From NCBI GenBank assembly GCA_905236675.1, contig CAJOND010000005.1, positions 28,517 through 92,516 of the forward strand: a stretch of DNA of 64,000 nt. The letters run 5' to 3'. Below the pieces are notes generated by a model. That model saw nothing but the letters and a program-made list of their open reading frames with translations, had not been told where the DNA came from and did not search any database. The position numbers and the translations under genes were made by a program. This document shows, piece by piece, positions 8,079-18,056 of this stretch. Positions within the stretch are counted from its first letter, which is position 1. Every line of letters begins with the position of its first letter. The DNA is from Candidatus Rifleibacteriota bacterium (GTDB lineage: Bacteria; Muiribacteriota; Ozemobacteria; Ozemobacterales; Ozemobacteraceae).

Positions 8079-10226
8079 CTATGAGTTTGTGGTTGTGTTT
8101 AATTTCATCATTCTTTCTAATAACTTGTGAGAACATTTGAAAAGCTTTAAAGAACGTGATTTTACCATTGTTTTATTCCCTGAAAAAACCATTTCATCAG
8201 GTGTTTTTGGGGAAAGTGTATCTACAAGACATTCCCAATCAGCATTACATTGAGGCAAAACAAATTCTATATCGTGAGTTGAGGAGTTAAGAATTAGAAT
8301 AAGATTATCATCCTTTATTGGTTCTCCATCATCATCAATGTCATCTATGCCTGTTCCGGAAAGAAACATGGCTAGAGCTTTCCCATGAGGATTGTTCCAG
8401 TCTTCGTCACTCATTTCTTGCCCGTCTGGTCGGAACCAGATTATATCACGAATATTTGACCCTCTTATCATTCTTCCTTGGAAAAATTTCCTTCGTCGAA
8501 GAGCAGGATGATCACGTCTAATTTTGATTACTTCACTGGTGAATTTAAGCATGTCTTTAGCTTCATCGCTTAAATTCCAATCAAACCAGCTTATTTCATT
8601 GTCTTGACAATAAGCATTATTATTGCCTCTTTGGGTTCTCATCAGTTCATCTCCACCACAAATCATAGGTGTTCCCTGTGAGAATAGCAGAGTTGCCATC
8701 AAATTACGCATTTGTCTTGCTCTTAGTTCTTTTATATAGGCATCATTTGTTTCGCCTTCTACGCCATGGTTCCACGACCTGTTATCAGAGTGACCATCAC
8801 GATTACCTTCCAAATTATTATGATTATGTTTTTCATTGTAAGAAACAAGGTCTCTAAGAGTAAAACCATCATGAGCCGTTATGAAATTCACACTTAAATA
8901 TGGTTTTCTTCCATCTCTATCATACAAGTCACTACTTCCTGTTAAGCGATAGCCCATTTCTCCAACTGTTCCACCGTCACCTTTCCAGAAAGAACGCATT
9001 AAATCACGAAATTTAGCATTCCATTCAGCCCACAATACAGGAAAATTACCTACTTGATAACCACCTTCTCCAACATCCCAAGGTTCAGCAATTAGTTTTA
9101 CCTGACTGATAACAGGGTCTTGATGAATAATTGTAAAGAAGCTGGAGAGCTGATTCCAGTAATGCATTTCACGAGCTAAAGTTGAACAGAGGTCAAATCT
9201 GAAGCCGTCTACATGCATTTCATTAACCCAGTAACGAAGAGAATCCATTATTAATTGTAGAGTTTGAGGGCATACTACATTGATCGTATTCCCCGTTCCT
9301 GTATAATCTTTATAAAATCGCTTGTTGTCATTCTGAAGTCTATAGTAATTGATATTGTCTATGCCTTTGTAACACATAGTTGGCCCCTGATGGTTGCCTT
9401 CGCATGTATGATTATAAACAACATCTAATATTACTTCAAAACCTTCTTGATGAAGGGTTTTGACCATCTGTTTAAATTCTCTAACTGGACCACCAATGCT
9501 TTTATCAGAGCTATAACGAATATCTGGCACAAAATAGGAAAGAGTACTATAACCCCAGTAATTTTTTAAACCTTTTTCATATAGGAAGGGGTCGTCTATA
9601 TGCTGATGAACGGGTAGAAGCTCTATTGTAGTCACGCCTAGTTTTTTTAGGTAATTTATAATTGGTTCAGAAGCTAAACCTGCATAAGTTCCTCTTATAT
9701 TTTCTGGAACATCTGGGTGAAGTTTGCTTATTCCCTTAACATGAGCTTCATATATTATACAGCGATTAAATGGGTATCTTGGCTTTACATCACCACTCCA
9801 GTTAAAATCATCTTCTATAACAACAGAAAGAGGGGTGCCAGAAGCATATTCTACGCTTACGTCTAAGTCTTTATTGGGACTGAAATTATTATAAGCGAAT
9901 AAACCATCTTCATATTTTTCTTTACCGCTAAGAGCTTTAGCATAAGGATCCATCAATAAAACTCTTGGATTGAAGCGTAATCCAAGTTCTGGGCGATATT
10001 GCCCATGAACTCTGTATGCATAGAACTGACCTGGTTTTATCCCATCAATATAAATATGCCATACAAAAGCTGTTCTATTACGAAGTGGAATTTTTGTTTC
10101 ATTCATATTTTCGTCAAAAAGGCATAGTTCTACACCTTCGGCATGTTCTGAATAAAGGGCAAAATTAACCCCGTTTCCATCATAAGTTGACCCGAGAGGG
10201 TAGGGGTGGCCTTGTTTTATATGCAT
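8079..10226 (-). CDS. glgX: Glycogen debranching enzyme, GH13 isoamylase type
   Basis: The 715-residue protein has an N-terminal CBM48-like domain ([17 protein letters not shown]) and a GH13 (alpha/beta)8 barrel. Catalytic elements are visible: DVVYNH (region I), DGFRFDL (nucleophile Asp), LIAEPWD (acid/base Glu) and [10 protein letters not shown] (transition-state Asp). It hydrolyses alpha-1,6 branches of glycogen or limit dextrins in the cytoplasm. Length and motif order match GlgX/isoamylase enzymes. AAGGA lies about 8 nt before the ATG. No other glycogen gene is in the window; its minus-strand neighbours are exported proteins of unknown role. Confidence 0.96.
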   Translation of the reverse strand: MHIKQGHPYPLGSTYDGNGVNFALYSEHAEGVELCLFDENMNETKIPLRNRTAFVWHIYIDGIKPGQFYAYRVHGQYRPELGLRFNPRVLLMDPYAKALSGKEKYEDGLFAYNNFSPNKDLDVSVEYASGTPLSVVIEDDFNWSGDVKPRYPFNRCIIYEAHVKGISKLHPDVPENIRGTYAGLASEPIINYLKKLGVTTIELLPVHQHIDDPFLYEKGLKNYWGYSTLSYFVPDIRYSSDKSIGGPVREFKQMVKTLHQEGFEVILDVVYNHTCEGNHQGPTMCYKGIDNINYYRLQNDNKRFYKDYTGTGNTINVVCPQTLQLIMDSLRYWVNEMHVDGFRFDLCSTLAREMHYWNQLSSFFTIIHQDPVISQVKLIAEPWDVGEGGYQVGNFPVLWAEWNAKFRDLMRSFWKGDGGTVGEMGYRLTGSSDLYDRDGRKPYLSVNFITAHDGFTLRDLVSYNEKHNHNNLEGNRDGHSDNRSWNHGVEGETNDAYIKELRARQMRNLMATLLFSQGTPMICGGDELMRTQRGNNNAYCQDNEISWFDWNLSDEAKDMLKFTSEVIKIRRDHPALRRRKFFQGRMIRGSNIRDIIWFRPDGQEMSDEDWNNPHGKALAMFLSGTGIDDIDDDGEPIKDDNLILILNSSTHDIEFVLPQCNADWECLVDTLSPKTPDEMVFSGNKTMVKSRSLKLFKCSHKLLERMMKLNTTTNS

Positions 10227-10276
10227 TTGCTCATTCCTTTTTAATTATAATATTCAAATCTAATTATGTTCTTGCT

Positions 10277-11098
10277 TTATTGATTTTCCCAAATATCATA
10301 TACTTCAACTTCATAAGGATCTGCAGCTTCCATTTGAGAAATTGGTTTGGCTTCTTCTTCTGCTTTGGAATCTGTTAAAGAATCTAATTCTGATAATGAA
10401 TCTTCGGAAAGAGATTCGGAAGAATTGCTATTAGCTGATTTTAGGATTTCTGTTAAGCTGTTAGCAAATTGTTTTTGTGTTCCTTGAGTTAAAAACTGTT
10501 CTAGTTTCGAGACTGAATTATCTCTTGGATAAAGTGCTTTATAGATGGAAATATACTCTCTTAACATTCGAAACTCATTGTCTTTCATGTTTCGTATAGT
10601 TTTCTTCAGACGATCAGATAAGTTTACGTCTCTTTTTGAATCTACTCCTATTGTTGAAAACAGATTATTTAAAAATACTTTTCTTGATTCTGAAATAACT
10701 GATCTAGGTAAGCAAAAACCGATAAAATAAAAAGAAGAATAACCCCAGACTTCCGGTCTCGCCTTTTTTATAATTACAGCAAATTTCCCGTTTCCAAAAT
10801 GTTTTGCTAAATTATAAATACTTTGAACTTCATTTAAAAACTGGTAGATTTTTCTGTGTGTATCCCATAGCTTTTCTTCTGCCTTTTGGGGAATAATCTC
10901 TTTCTTAGGCATTATTATAAAAGGTGTAGAGTATTTGGTGTTTATTTCTTCAGCTAAACCTAACTCTGACATTGCTTTTGCTTCATTAGATAGAAGCCAT
11001 GTTTTAAATGAAGTTGTTATGTCAGATTCATTTATTTCTTCAGAATAACTAACAGAAGCAATTAAAAAAAATATAAACAAAATAATTATTTTTTTCAT
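10277..11098 (-). CDS. Exported protein of unknown function
   Basis: The 273-residue protein begins with a signal peptide (KKIIILFIFFLIASVSYS) and ends with an acidic serine-rich tail (SNSSESLSEDSLSELDSL). I recognise no domain. The ATG at 11098 is chosen over a longer frame because AGGAG lies 7 nt upstream and the start forms an ATGA overlap with the upstream gene. The two exported proteins are therefore probably co-translated and may function together in the periplasm or on the surface. Confidence 0.75.
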   Translation of the reverse strand: MKKIIILFIFFLIASVSYSEEINESDITTSFKTWLLSNEAKAMSELGLAEEINTKYSTPFIIMPKKEIIPQKAEEKLWDTHRKIYQFLNEVQSIYNLAKHFGNGKFAVIIKKARPEVWGYSSFYFIGFCLPRSVISESRKVFLNNLFSTIGVDSKRDVNLSDRLKKTIRNMKDNEFRMLREYISIYKALYPRDNSVSKLEQFLTQGTQKQFANSLTEILKSANSNSSESLSEDSLSELDSLTDSKAEEEAKPISQMEAADPYEVEVYDIWENQ

Positions 11099-11814
11099 TT
11101 TTCTACTCCTGTCATTTTTAAAAGGTGGGCGGTTTGTTTCTGAAAATTCCAAAGATCTCTGGTTATTGCATTTTCTTTGCATATGAGTTTTGAAACGTAG
11201 TTTGATTTCCATGTTGCTTCATGGATTACTCCTTCAGCCATATTAAATATCAATTGACCGTTAAGAGACAAGCTTTTTGAATATATTCTGTCATCTGCTA
11301 AATTAAACTTGGCTTCAAAAGTTATATCTGCCAAGCTTTTTAGCTTGTCTATTTTTTTTAGGGTCAATGTCCAGATTACAGGAATTTGTTTCCCGAAGGC
11401 AGTGAATTCGTCCTTTTGATTAACGGTGGTTCCTACGGTCCAATCTCCTTCTGGAAATATTATAAAATATGGGAAAATCATTTTGTTTTCTGATGGTGCA
11501 CCTCTTAGAGCACCTTTATTAGAAATATAACGTCTGACTCTGGAGTTATCATCGCCTATATCCAATATAAAAGAATTATCTTGAAATCCAACAACTTTAA
11601 TATCAAAATCTATTATCTGATTGCTTGAACTTTTCTGAGGTGTATTGTTTAATGCGTTTACTATAGAAACATCTTGTCTTGTATATTCATAGGAATAAAT
11701 AGCACCAGAGGTAAAATTATATTTTAATTCTTCTGAATATGCATAATTATTGGCAAATATAAATAATAAAGATAATGTCGCTAATATCATTGATCGGAAT
11801 ACTTTGTTTTTCAC
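11095..11814 (-). CDS. Exported protein of unknown function
   Basis: The 239-residue protein starts with a basic n-region and hydrophobic core (ILATLSLLFIFANNYAYS), a signal peptide. The body is beta-rich with no motif I recognise. GTG at 11814 is preferred because GGAG lies 7 nt upstream; an ATG at 11856 would add 14 residues without a ribosome site. It heads a minus-strand run (two exported proteins, glgX, SH3 protein, Nudix) and overlaps the next gene by ATGA. Confidence 0.7.
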   Translation of the reverse strand: MKNKVFRSMILATLSLLFIFANNYAYSEELKYNFTSGAIYSYEYTRQDVSIVNALNNTPQKSSSNQIIDFDIKVVGFQDNSFILDIGDDNSRVRRYISNKGALRGAPSENKMIFPYFIIFPEGDWTVGTTVNQKDEFTAFGKQIPVIWTLTLKKIDKLKSLADITFEAKFNLADDRIYSKSLSLNGQLIFNMAEGVIHEATWKSNYVSKLICKENAITRDLWNFQKQTAHLLKMTGVEK

Positions 11815-11996
11815 TAATTTACTCCATTTTGCATCTAAAATGATAAAATCAATCAATTAATTCTAAGGGAAAACACTAATTAAATACAAGGTTTTAAAAG
11901 CAAAAAATAAAAAAAGTTTTAGATAGTTTAAAAAAATAAAAAATGTTCAGAAAGTTTCTTAAAATATTAATCTTTTTAATGTTTCTAAAACCATAA

Positions 11997-12028
11997 ACCG
12001 AGAGCATAATAAAAATCACGCTCTCGGT
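11997..12028 (-). terminator. Hairpin downstream of rpsT
   Basis: A perfect 9-bp stem (ACCGAGAGC / GCTCTCGGT) lies about 60 bp beyond the rpsT stop, within a 275-bp gap. On the minus strand a short interrupted T-rich stretch follows, so it is a plausible but imperfect intrinsic terminator. The rest of this gap is AT-rich with nothing else evident. Confidence 0.6.
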
Positions 12029-12089
12029 AAAATGGCTAACAGTATATCAGTTGTAATACACCAGAAAGTAATAATATAAAGCTGGTTAA

Positions 12090-12356
12090 TTATTTCTGAA
12101 GTCTGTTGACTGCCTTCATAAGACGGCTGATTTTTCTTGCAGCGGTCTTTGGATGAATATAACCATTAGAAGCTGCTTTAGCGTATTTCTTTACTGCATA
12201 ATTAGTAGCATTTACTACTTCTTCGCCTTTAGGATTTTCAGCTAAATTCAAAGCGTTTTTGCGAACTGTCTTAAGTTCAGATTTTATCTGAACGCGAATT
12301 TCGTGACGACGAACTGCCTTACGAGCATTTTTTGCTGCTGATTTTGTATTAGCCAT
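12090..12356 (-). CDS. rpsT: 30S ribosomal protein S20
   Basis: The 88-residue basic protein has the S20 pattern: the N-terminal MANTKSAAKNARKAVRR, a helical middle, and the C-terminal IHPKTAARKISRLMKAVNRL. S20 binds 16S rRNA in 30S assembly. AAGGTG lies 8 nt before the ATG. A strong promoter (12400-12428) sits in the gap after rarA, so rpsT is transcribed independently. The hairpin at 11997-12028 probably ends the transcript. Confidence 0.97.
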   Translation of the reverse strand: MANTKSAAKNARKAVRRHEIRVQIKSELKTVRKNALNLAENPKGEEVVNATNYAVKKYAKAASNGYIHPKTAARKISRLMKAVNRLQK

Positions 12357-12399
12357 GATATTTTCACCTTTCGTTAATGTAAATCATTTTGGAGCACTT

Positions 12400-12428
12400 A
12401 TAATATCACTACACTTAAAGAATTTCAA
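12400..12428 (-). promoter_or_regulatory. rpsT promoter
   Basis: On the minus strand, TTGAAA (12428-12423), a 17-bp spacer and TATTAT (12405-12400) each match 5 of 6 sigma70-type consensus bases. The predicted start site lies about 36 bp upstream of the rpsT ATG. Confidence 0.75.
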
Positions 12429-12503
12429 GCTTTTTAATAATATTTCTGTGTACACTCTTAAAAATATTTATCACATACCGACTATCACACTAATTCTTGT
12501 TTG

Positions 12504-13877
12504 CTATTTCCCTTTGAATTTTCCATTTTTATATCTGTTGGGCCACAGTTTTTCAAGACGTTCTTTAAGTAACTTTTCCTTCCCGTAAACAGTTGGATGA
12601 TAGAAACTAACCGGGTCATATCCCATTGGAAAATAATTTTCATCAGGAAGGAAAGCACCTTTATAGTCATGAGGGTATCGGTATTCTTTTCCATAACCTA
12701 ATTCTTGCATCAGTTTGGTAGGGGCGTTTCGTAAATGTATTGGAACTCCTGGTTCACCGACTTCCCTTATATAGCGTTTAACATTGCTTTCAGCTTTATA
12801 TAGGGCATTGCTCTTTGGTGCAGTTGCTAGATATACAACAAGTTGAGCTACAAAAAGATGAGCTTCTGGAGGGCCTACATATTCAAATGCTTGTGCACAT
12901 GACATTGCTAATGTCATAGCAAAAGGATCAGCCATACCAATATCTTCTGCAGCGAATCTAATCATTCGTCTGAAAAGGTAACGGCAGTTTTCCCCGCCAT
13001 CTATCATTCGATAGGCCCAATATAGTGCTGCATCAGGATCTGAACCTCTTAAAGATTTATGCAGAGCTGAAATTAGATTATAATGTTCTTCTCCGCCTTT
13101 ATCATAACGTAATAACTTACTTTGGAATGTTTCTGCTACTATTTGTGGAGTTACTACAGGTTCTTCGTGATTTTGCTGTCTTGCTACTTCACAGCATGTC
13201 TCAAGGACATTTAGTGCGATTCTTGCATCACCAGCTGCCATCAAAGCTATGCGTTCGAGACTTTCATCAGAAATATCTATTTTAGGCGGTCGGTTTAATT
13301 TTTCGTCTTGGTCTATTGCTCTTGCCAATATGGCTACTAATGCAGGTACAGAAATAGGTTTTAAAACAAGCACCTGACATCTTGATAATAAAGCTGAATT
13401 AACCTCAAAACTAGGATTTTCTGTAGTTGCACCTATAAAAATAACTACACCTGATTCAATATGTGGCAAAAGAGCATCCTGCTGGGCTTTATTGAAACGA
13501 TGTATTTCATCTATGAAAAGTATAGTTTTTTTACCAGAAGTCTTTCTTGTGAAAATGGCACGATCAAAAGCCGCTTTCATTTCTTTAACGCCTGAAGTTA
13601 CTGCGGAAAGCTGAATAAAATCAGAATCTGAAAGACTGGCTAATACTCTTGCCAAAGTAGTTTTTCCACAGCCTGGTGGTCCCCATAAAATGATTGAACC
13701 GCTTAACCCAGCTTCCATTAGCATTCTTAGAGGCTTACCAGCTCCTAATATATCATCCTGCCCTAAGACATCTTCTAGAATTGTTGGTCTTACTCTGTCA
13801 GCAAGGGGTTGATAAACAGCAACAGAAGCATTCCCACTGCTAATGTTTTTATTCGCAAAATCAAATAAATCTGTCAT
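12504..13877 (-). CDS. rarA: Replication-associated recombination protein A (AAA+ ATPase)
   Basis: The 457-residue protein is a RarA/MgsA/WRNIP1-type clamp-loader-like ATPase. It has the N-terminal [17 protein letters not shown], Walker [10 protein letters not shown] at residues 66-74, Walker [20 protein letters not shown], sensor-1 [11 protein letters not shown] and the C-terminal MgsA domain with [11 protein letters not shown]. It acts at stalled replication forks. The gene lies 17 bp after the Cys-motif exported protein gene on the same strand; rpsT follows from its own promoter. Confidence 0.95.
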   Translation of the reverse strand: MTDLFDFANKNISSGNASVAVYQPLADRVRPTILEDVLGQDDILGAGKPLRMLMEAGLSGSIILWGPPGCGKTTLARVLASLSDSDFIQLSAVTSGVKEMKAAFDRAIFTRKTSGKKTILFIDEIHRFNKAQQDALLPHIESGVVIFIGATTENPSFEVNSALLSRCQVLVLKPISVPALVAILARAIDQDEKLNRPPKIDISDESLERIALMAAGDARIALNVLETCCEVARQQNHEEPVVTPQIVAETFQSKLLRYDKGGEEHYNLISALHKSLRGSDPDAALYWAYRMIDGGENCRYLFRRMIRFAAEDIGMADPFAMTLAMSCAQAFEYVGPPEAHLFVAQLVVYLATAPKSNALYKAESNVKRYIREVGEPGVPIHLRNAPTKLMQELGYGKEYRYPHDYKGAFLPDENYFPMGYDPVSFYHPTVYGKEKLLKERLEKLWPNRYKNGKFKGK

Positions 13878-13894
13878 AACTTATTTTGAAACTC

Positions 13895-14758
13895 TTATTT
13901 ATGAGTATTAGGCTTTTTTGAAGACTTTGCCGATTGAGTAGAAGTTTTATTTTCGGTTTCTTTATTTTTTACCACTCCTAATAGTTCTGCAGTTGGGTGG
14001 AAAGAGCTTACATATTCTACTACGTTAGGATTAGACTTAACCTGTACTTCAATAACACGCCAAGTTTGTTTTAGATAAGCTTTTTCTAATTCAGTAGCTA
14101 ATTGATGCATACCTAAGCTGCTCATATCTAAGCTAGGATAAGCTAATAATTTATCGCCACTGATAAAATTCATATCTTTTACTGGAAGTCTGGTTTTTGC
14201 CCATTCGATAAATTCGTTATTTAAAAGCAAATGTTCAGAATCCGCAATTTCTATATTTCCAAATTGTTTTTTAATAAATTCAGGTATTTTAAAAGATCTT
14301 TTAAAACAATCAGGACAAGGTTCTAATCCAACAAGTTCTTTATTTTCTTCTGCCCAGTTTCTTTCATTGGCATTAGAACAATTATTGTTTGGATCATGAT
14401 AGTAGATACCCATTGGAGTCGTCCATGCAATGGTTTTCGCATTTAATGTTCTTGGTGCAACAGGTCTAGGTTGAATTACCTCGTTTCCCTTTTCTTTTGA
14501 TTTTTGGTCTTCTAAAGCTTTTTTTTGCTGCTTATTTGAAAATATACCTGTGATAACTCTTTTTACTGGTTTAAATGGCTGTTTTTCTGTATCGGCAGGG
14601 AATACATATACTTCTGCATTTGAAGAAGAATTTCCAGCTTGTTTCGGTGAAGATTTTGAATTTTTTGTAGATTCTTTTGCCCCATAGATATTTATAACAG
14701 GTTGGACCATAAAAAGACTTAAAAAGATAGCTATTAAATACTTGTTATTATAAATCAT
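13895..14758 (-). CDS. Exported protein with a YH-C-PC-C zinc-like motif
   Basis: The 287-residue protein has a signal peptide (YLIAIFLSLFMVQPVINIYG) and a lysine/serine-rich linker. A segment near residues 125-155 reads YYHDPNNNC ... LEPCPDCF, resembling the Ada-type or calcium/metal-binding YHxxxC ... PCxxC motif found in extracellular nuclease-linked and surface proteins. Three cysteines and a histidine could bind zinc. The remainder is unrecognised. It lies just upstream of rarA, though a shared function is unlikely. Confidence 0.65.
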   Translation of the reverse strand: MIYNNKYLIAIFLSLFMVQPVINIYGAKESTKNSKSSPKQAGNSSSNAEVYVFPADTEKQPFKPVKRVITGIFSNKQQKKALEDQKSKEKGNEVIQPRPVAPRTLNAKTIAWTTPMGIYYHDPNNNCSNANERNWAEENKELVGLEPCPDCFKRSFKIPEFIKKQFGNIEIADSEHLLLNNEFIEWAKTRLPVKDMNFISGDKLLAYPSLDMSSLGMHQLATELEKAYLKQTWRVIEVQVKSNPNVVEYVSSFHPTAELLGVVKNKETENKTSTQSAKSSKKPNTHK

Positions 14759-14865
14759 AAAAAATTTTCCCTATAATATATAGTATAACATATTATTATT
14801 TCTTTTTTCTTATAAAAAATGCGTTTAAATTCTTTAAAAAACGAGGATATATAATACTGTAATTT

Positions 14866-15675
14866 TTAAAACCTTGTAGGTTTTAAGCTAGAAATAAATG
14901 ATGTAATATAATTGGCACCTATAGCAATAATAAGCAAAGTAATAATTAATATTATGAAGATTTTAATTAATCTTAAAAAATCCTTTAAAAAAGTTCTGGG
15001 TTCTATCTCTTTTAAAGAAAATTTGTATCTATTTTCACTATTTGTAAGTGTATCTACTACTGACAATTGATAATTTTCTTTACAAGTGATTGCGGGTATA
15101 CCCCATAGTTCTGAGATTGCAAAAGCTAATTCTATTGTTCTGTCATAATCCGATTCACTTTTGCCCATAATAAGCATATCAACTACTTTCCCATTTTTTA
15201 ATAAAAAATCTAAACTATAAAGATAAACATATTTTGTTTCAGGGTGTATCTCTCCATATGTTTCTCCTTTTTCTGGGTAGCGGGTATAAATATTATTGGC
15301 TATTTGTGAAATTTCATCCTTAAATATTTTTTTTGATTTTATATAAAATCCAAGAAGAATTAATTCTGAATAGATACAATTATCTCTAAGATCTATTACA
15401 ACATGATGTTGTAACAGTTTATCTAAGAAGAGACTAATTATAAGAAAGAGTATAATAAAGGCTGGAATAACATAGTGACCAAAATCTTCCTTAGTGTAGT
15501 ATTTGATAATATACGAAATAAAATAGCAAAATAATAATAAACCTAAAGCAAAGTAAATAGATATGATTTGTGAGTATTTTGCTAGTGTAGAATAACATTC
15601 ATCTACAATAATTTTATCTTCTTTAAAAGTTGAATATTTTACTTTTCTAAAACAATGAGGCATTTGGTTTTTCAT
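14866..15675 (-). CDS. Membrane protein of unknown function
   Basis: The 269-residue protein has two adjacent transmembrane segments (about residues 35-58 and 67-85), a soluble middle domain of roughly 130 residues, and a C-terminal membrane segment (about 235-258). The arrangement resembles PH-like or YcxB-like membrane proteins, but I cannot assign a family. It is the first gene of a minus-strand group leading to rarA, and its upstream gap is shared with the divergent aminotransferase gene. Confidence 0.65.
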   Translation of the reverse strand: MKNQMPHCFRKVKYSTFKEDKIIVDECYSTLAKYSQIISIYFALGLLLFCYFISYIIKYYTKEDFGHYVIPAFIILFLIISLFLDKLLQHHVVIDLRDNCIYSELILLGFYIKSKKIFKDEISQIANNIYTRYPEKGETYGEIHPETKYVYLYSLDFLLKNGKVVDMLIMGKSESDYDRTIELAFAISELWGIPAITCKENYQLSVVDTLTNSENRYKFSLKEIEPRTFLKDFLRLIKIFIILIITLLIIAIGANYITSFISSLKPTRF

Positions 15676-15826
15676 AAAAATAATATATATTTTTTAAAAG
15701 CTCTTTGCAACTCTGTTTTATTATGTAATTGCTATATTTTTCTTAATTTGGTAATATGTTTTTTGTTGAGTAAAATAGAAATAATTGAATTATAGAAATG
15801 AATGATTGAAAGGAAACAAAATATTT

Positions 15827-17023
15827 ATGATAAAGGTTTCAAATCGTGCTGCAGTTATGCAAGCTTCTCCAATCAGAAAGCTTATTCCATTTGCTAATAT
15901 TGCAAGGAGCAAAGGAACTACTATTTATCCATTGAATATAGGTCAGCCAGATATCCCCACTCCTACTCCTATAATGGAAGCCATGAGAAAGTTTGATGCC
16001 AAAGTCTTGGCTTATTCTCCTTCTCAAGGTGAAGACTTTCTTATAAAAGCTTTTGCCAATTATTATTCTAGAATAAAAATTAATCTTTCACCAGAAGAAA
16101 TATTGGTTACCACTTCTGGCAGCGAAGCTATATTCTTTGCAATGATGGCTATTTGTGATGTAGGGGACGAAATAATAGTTTTTGAACCTTTCTATACCAA
16201 CTATGGTGGAATTGCTTCAGAAACTGGTGTGGTTTTAAAGGCTGCTAGAACTTATCCAGAAACAGGTTTCCATCTTCCTGCCAAAGAAAAAATAGAAGAA
16301 TTGATAACTCCAAAAACAAGAGGAATCTTGATTTGCAATCCTAATAATCCTACTGGAACTGTTTACACAAATGAAGAATTGCAGCAATTAGCAGAAATAG
16401 CTGAAAAGCATAACATTTTCCTTATTGCCGACGAAGTTTACAGAGAATTTGTTTATGATGGTCAGAAACATACTTCAGTTATGGAATTAACCAATATTGC
16501 AGATAAGATTATACTTGTTGATTCTATTTCTAAGAGATATTCTGCTTGTGGTGCTCGTATTGGTCTTATTGCAAGCCATAATAAAGATGTGATGGAAGTA
16601 GTCTTGAAATTTGCTCAGGCAAGACTTAGTTCGCCAACAATTGAACAAGTTGGAGCAAAAGCTGGTATAGAAATGGATGCATCTTATTTTGAACCAATTC
16701 TCAAGGAATATCAGCAAAGACGTGATACTATTATGGCTGGTATTAAAAAGATACCTGGAGCTATTTGTGAAACTCCTGGCGGAGCTTTTTATTGTATAGT
16801 CAAACTTCCTATCAAAAATGCAGAAAATTTCGCAAAGTGGTTATTGACTGATTTTAATTATGAAGGCGAATCTGTTCTTGTTGCTCCTGCTCAAGGTTTT
16901 TATTCTACACCAGGTTTAGGAATAAATGAAATACGTTTAAGCTATGTATTAGAAGTTCCAAAACTTGCAAGAGCAATGGAAATTCTGTCTATTGCTGTGA
17001 AAGAATATAATAGCAAAGAATAG
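15827..17023 (+). CDS. Class I/II PLP-dependent aminotransferase
   Basis: The 398-residue protein has the fold-type I aminotransferase pattern: PLNIGQPDIPTP, GSEAIFFAM, ICNPNNPTGTVYT, IADEVYREFVYDG, the PLP lysine in SISKRYSACGARIG, and EIRLSYVL with the carboxylate-binding Arg. It belongs to the AspC/AraT-like group; substrate could be aspartate, aromatic or branched amino acids. ATG at 15827 is preferred; AAGGA lies about 12 nt upstream, and an in-frame TTG at 15806 would add 7 residues containing that site. It is monocistronic, followed by a terminator. Confidence 0.92.
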   Translation: MIKVSNRAAVMQASPIRKLIPFANIARSKGTTIYPLNIGQPDIPTPTPIMEAMRKFDAKVLAYSPSQGEDFLIKAFANYYSRIKINLSPEEILVTTSGSEAIFFAMMAICDVGDEIIVFEPFYTNYGGIASETGVVLKAARTYPETGFHLPAKEKIEELITPKTRGILICNPNNPTGTVYTNEELQQLAEIAEKHNIFLIADEVYREFVYDGQKHTSVMELTNIADKIILVDSISKRYSACGARIGLIASHNKDVMEVVLKFAQARLSSPTIEQVGAKAGIEMDASYFEPILKEYQQRRDTIMAGIKKIPGAICETPGGAFYCIVKLPIKNAENFAKWLLTDFNYEGESVLVAPAQGFYSTPGLGINEIRLSYVLEVPKLARAMEILSIAVKEYNSKE

Positions 17024-17044
17024 TTTTTTACTTAAACTAAAAAT

Positions 17045-17099
17045 AAAAAAAGCTAGATTGCCACGGTTTCTGTGAACCTTTGCAATGACTAGCTTTTTT
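17045..17099. terminator. Bidirectional intrinsic terminator
   Basis: The stem has the core AGCTAG / CTAGCT extended by A/T runs, plus a second pairing ATTGC / GCAAT towards the loop. It is flanked by A-tract and T-tract. It separates the convergent aminotransferase (+) and nadK (-) genes. Confidence 0.9.
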
Positions 17100-17117
17100 A
17101 TTTTTAATTATGCAAAT

Positions 17118-17152
17118 TACCACTCATCATATACCACTTATCACTAGGTAGT
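17118..17152. repeat. Heptanucleotide-period array
   Basis: Five 7-nt units start TACCACT, CATCATA, TACCACT, TATCACT, AGGTAGT, between the terminator and the nadK stop. Its ATACCACTTATCA is the exact reverse complement of part of the array at 23268-23280. Confidence 0.7.
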
Positions 17153-17166
17153 AATCCTCTCCGCTC

Positions 17167-18054
17167 TTATCCCCAGCTCATCTTTTTCCTTAAGACATTA
17201 AAGAAGTTTCGTTCTTTGAAAACTACTATATGGCTAGTTTCTTCTGCTTTTATTATTTCAACTATATCATTGTTTAACAGTTTAAAATTAGCCTGACCAT
17301 CAATAACAAGCTCAACTATAGAGTGTACACAGGAAATTCTACATGTTAGAGTTTCGTTATCTGCTGCAATTACAGGTCTTGCACTAAGCATATGACTGTT
17401 AAGTGGGCATATAATCATTACATTGACCCAGGGAGGAACAATAGGTCCACCAGCGGATAAAGAGTAAGCTGTTGAACCTGTGGGAGTTGATACTATTAGC
17501 CCATCACCCTGATAAGTATTGATTATGTTTCCTGAAATGGAAACATTAATTTTTATGACTCTAAGCATAGGGGCTTTTTGTATAACAACATCGTTTAAAC
17601 CTATACCAGTATATATTTTTTCCCCATTTCTGTATACGTTTGTGCGAAGCATCATTCTAGGTTCTACAGCATAATCTCCAGTTTTTAACCTTCTTAGTGC
17701 TGTAATTGCATTTTTAGGATCTTCCAAAGTCATAAAACCCAAATGGCCTAGATTTATGCCTGCAATAGGAAGATTATATTCGGCGTAGTCTCTTGCAGCA
17801 CTAAGAATTGTTCCATCACCGCCTAGAACAACGAATATATCTGCTTGATTTCTTAAGTAATCGTCATCAAAAACCAGTTCTGGCATTGAAACTAGTTTTG
17901 CCATAGTTGGAGAAAGTCTTGCAGAAATTTTGTTCTTCATTGTCCATTTCAACATCGTTTGAACTAATGGGGGCAAGGACTCTTTTGCAGGATGACAGCT
18001 AAAAGCTATATTTCTTACAAGCTTTTCTTTTTTATCTATTTCTTTATTACTCAT
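17167..18054 (-). CDS. nadK: NAD kinase
   Basis: The 295-residue protein has the NAD kinase signature GGDGT at residues 78-82, preceded by FVVL and followed by PIAGINLGHLGF. Downstream are GLIVSTPTGSTAYSLSAGGPI and the C-terminal beta domain. It phosphorylates NAD to NADP with ATP. The length is normal. It is the last gene of a six-gene minus-strand run, 2 bp after an exported TPR gene, and is closed by the terminator at 17045-17099. Confidence 0.96.
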   Translation of the reverse strand: MSNKEIDKKEKLVRNIAFSCHPAKESLPPLVQTMLKWTMKNKISARLSPTMAKLVSMPELVFDDDYLRNQADIFVVLGGDGTILSAARDYAEYNLPIAGINLGHLGFMTLEDPKNAITALRRLKTGDYAVEPRMMLRTNVYRNGEKIYTGIGLNDVVIQKAPMLRVIKINVSISGNIINTYQGDGLIVSTPTGSTAYSLSAGGPIVPPWVNVMIICPLNSHMLSARPVIAADNETLTCRISCVHSIVELVIDGQANFKLLNNDIVEIIKAEETSHIVVFKERNFFNVLRKKMSWG

Positions 18055-18056
18055 GA

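Noticed and set aside
15676..15826. Promoter for the aminotransferase gene
   Set aside because: Candidates have poor -10 boxes (TAATAT) or 19-bp spacing; none is good enough to report.
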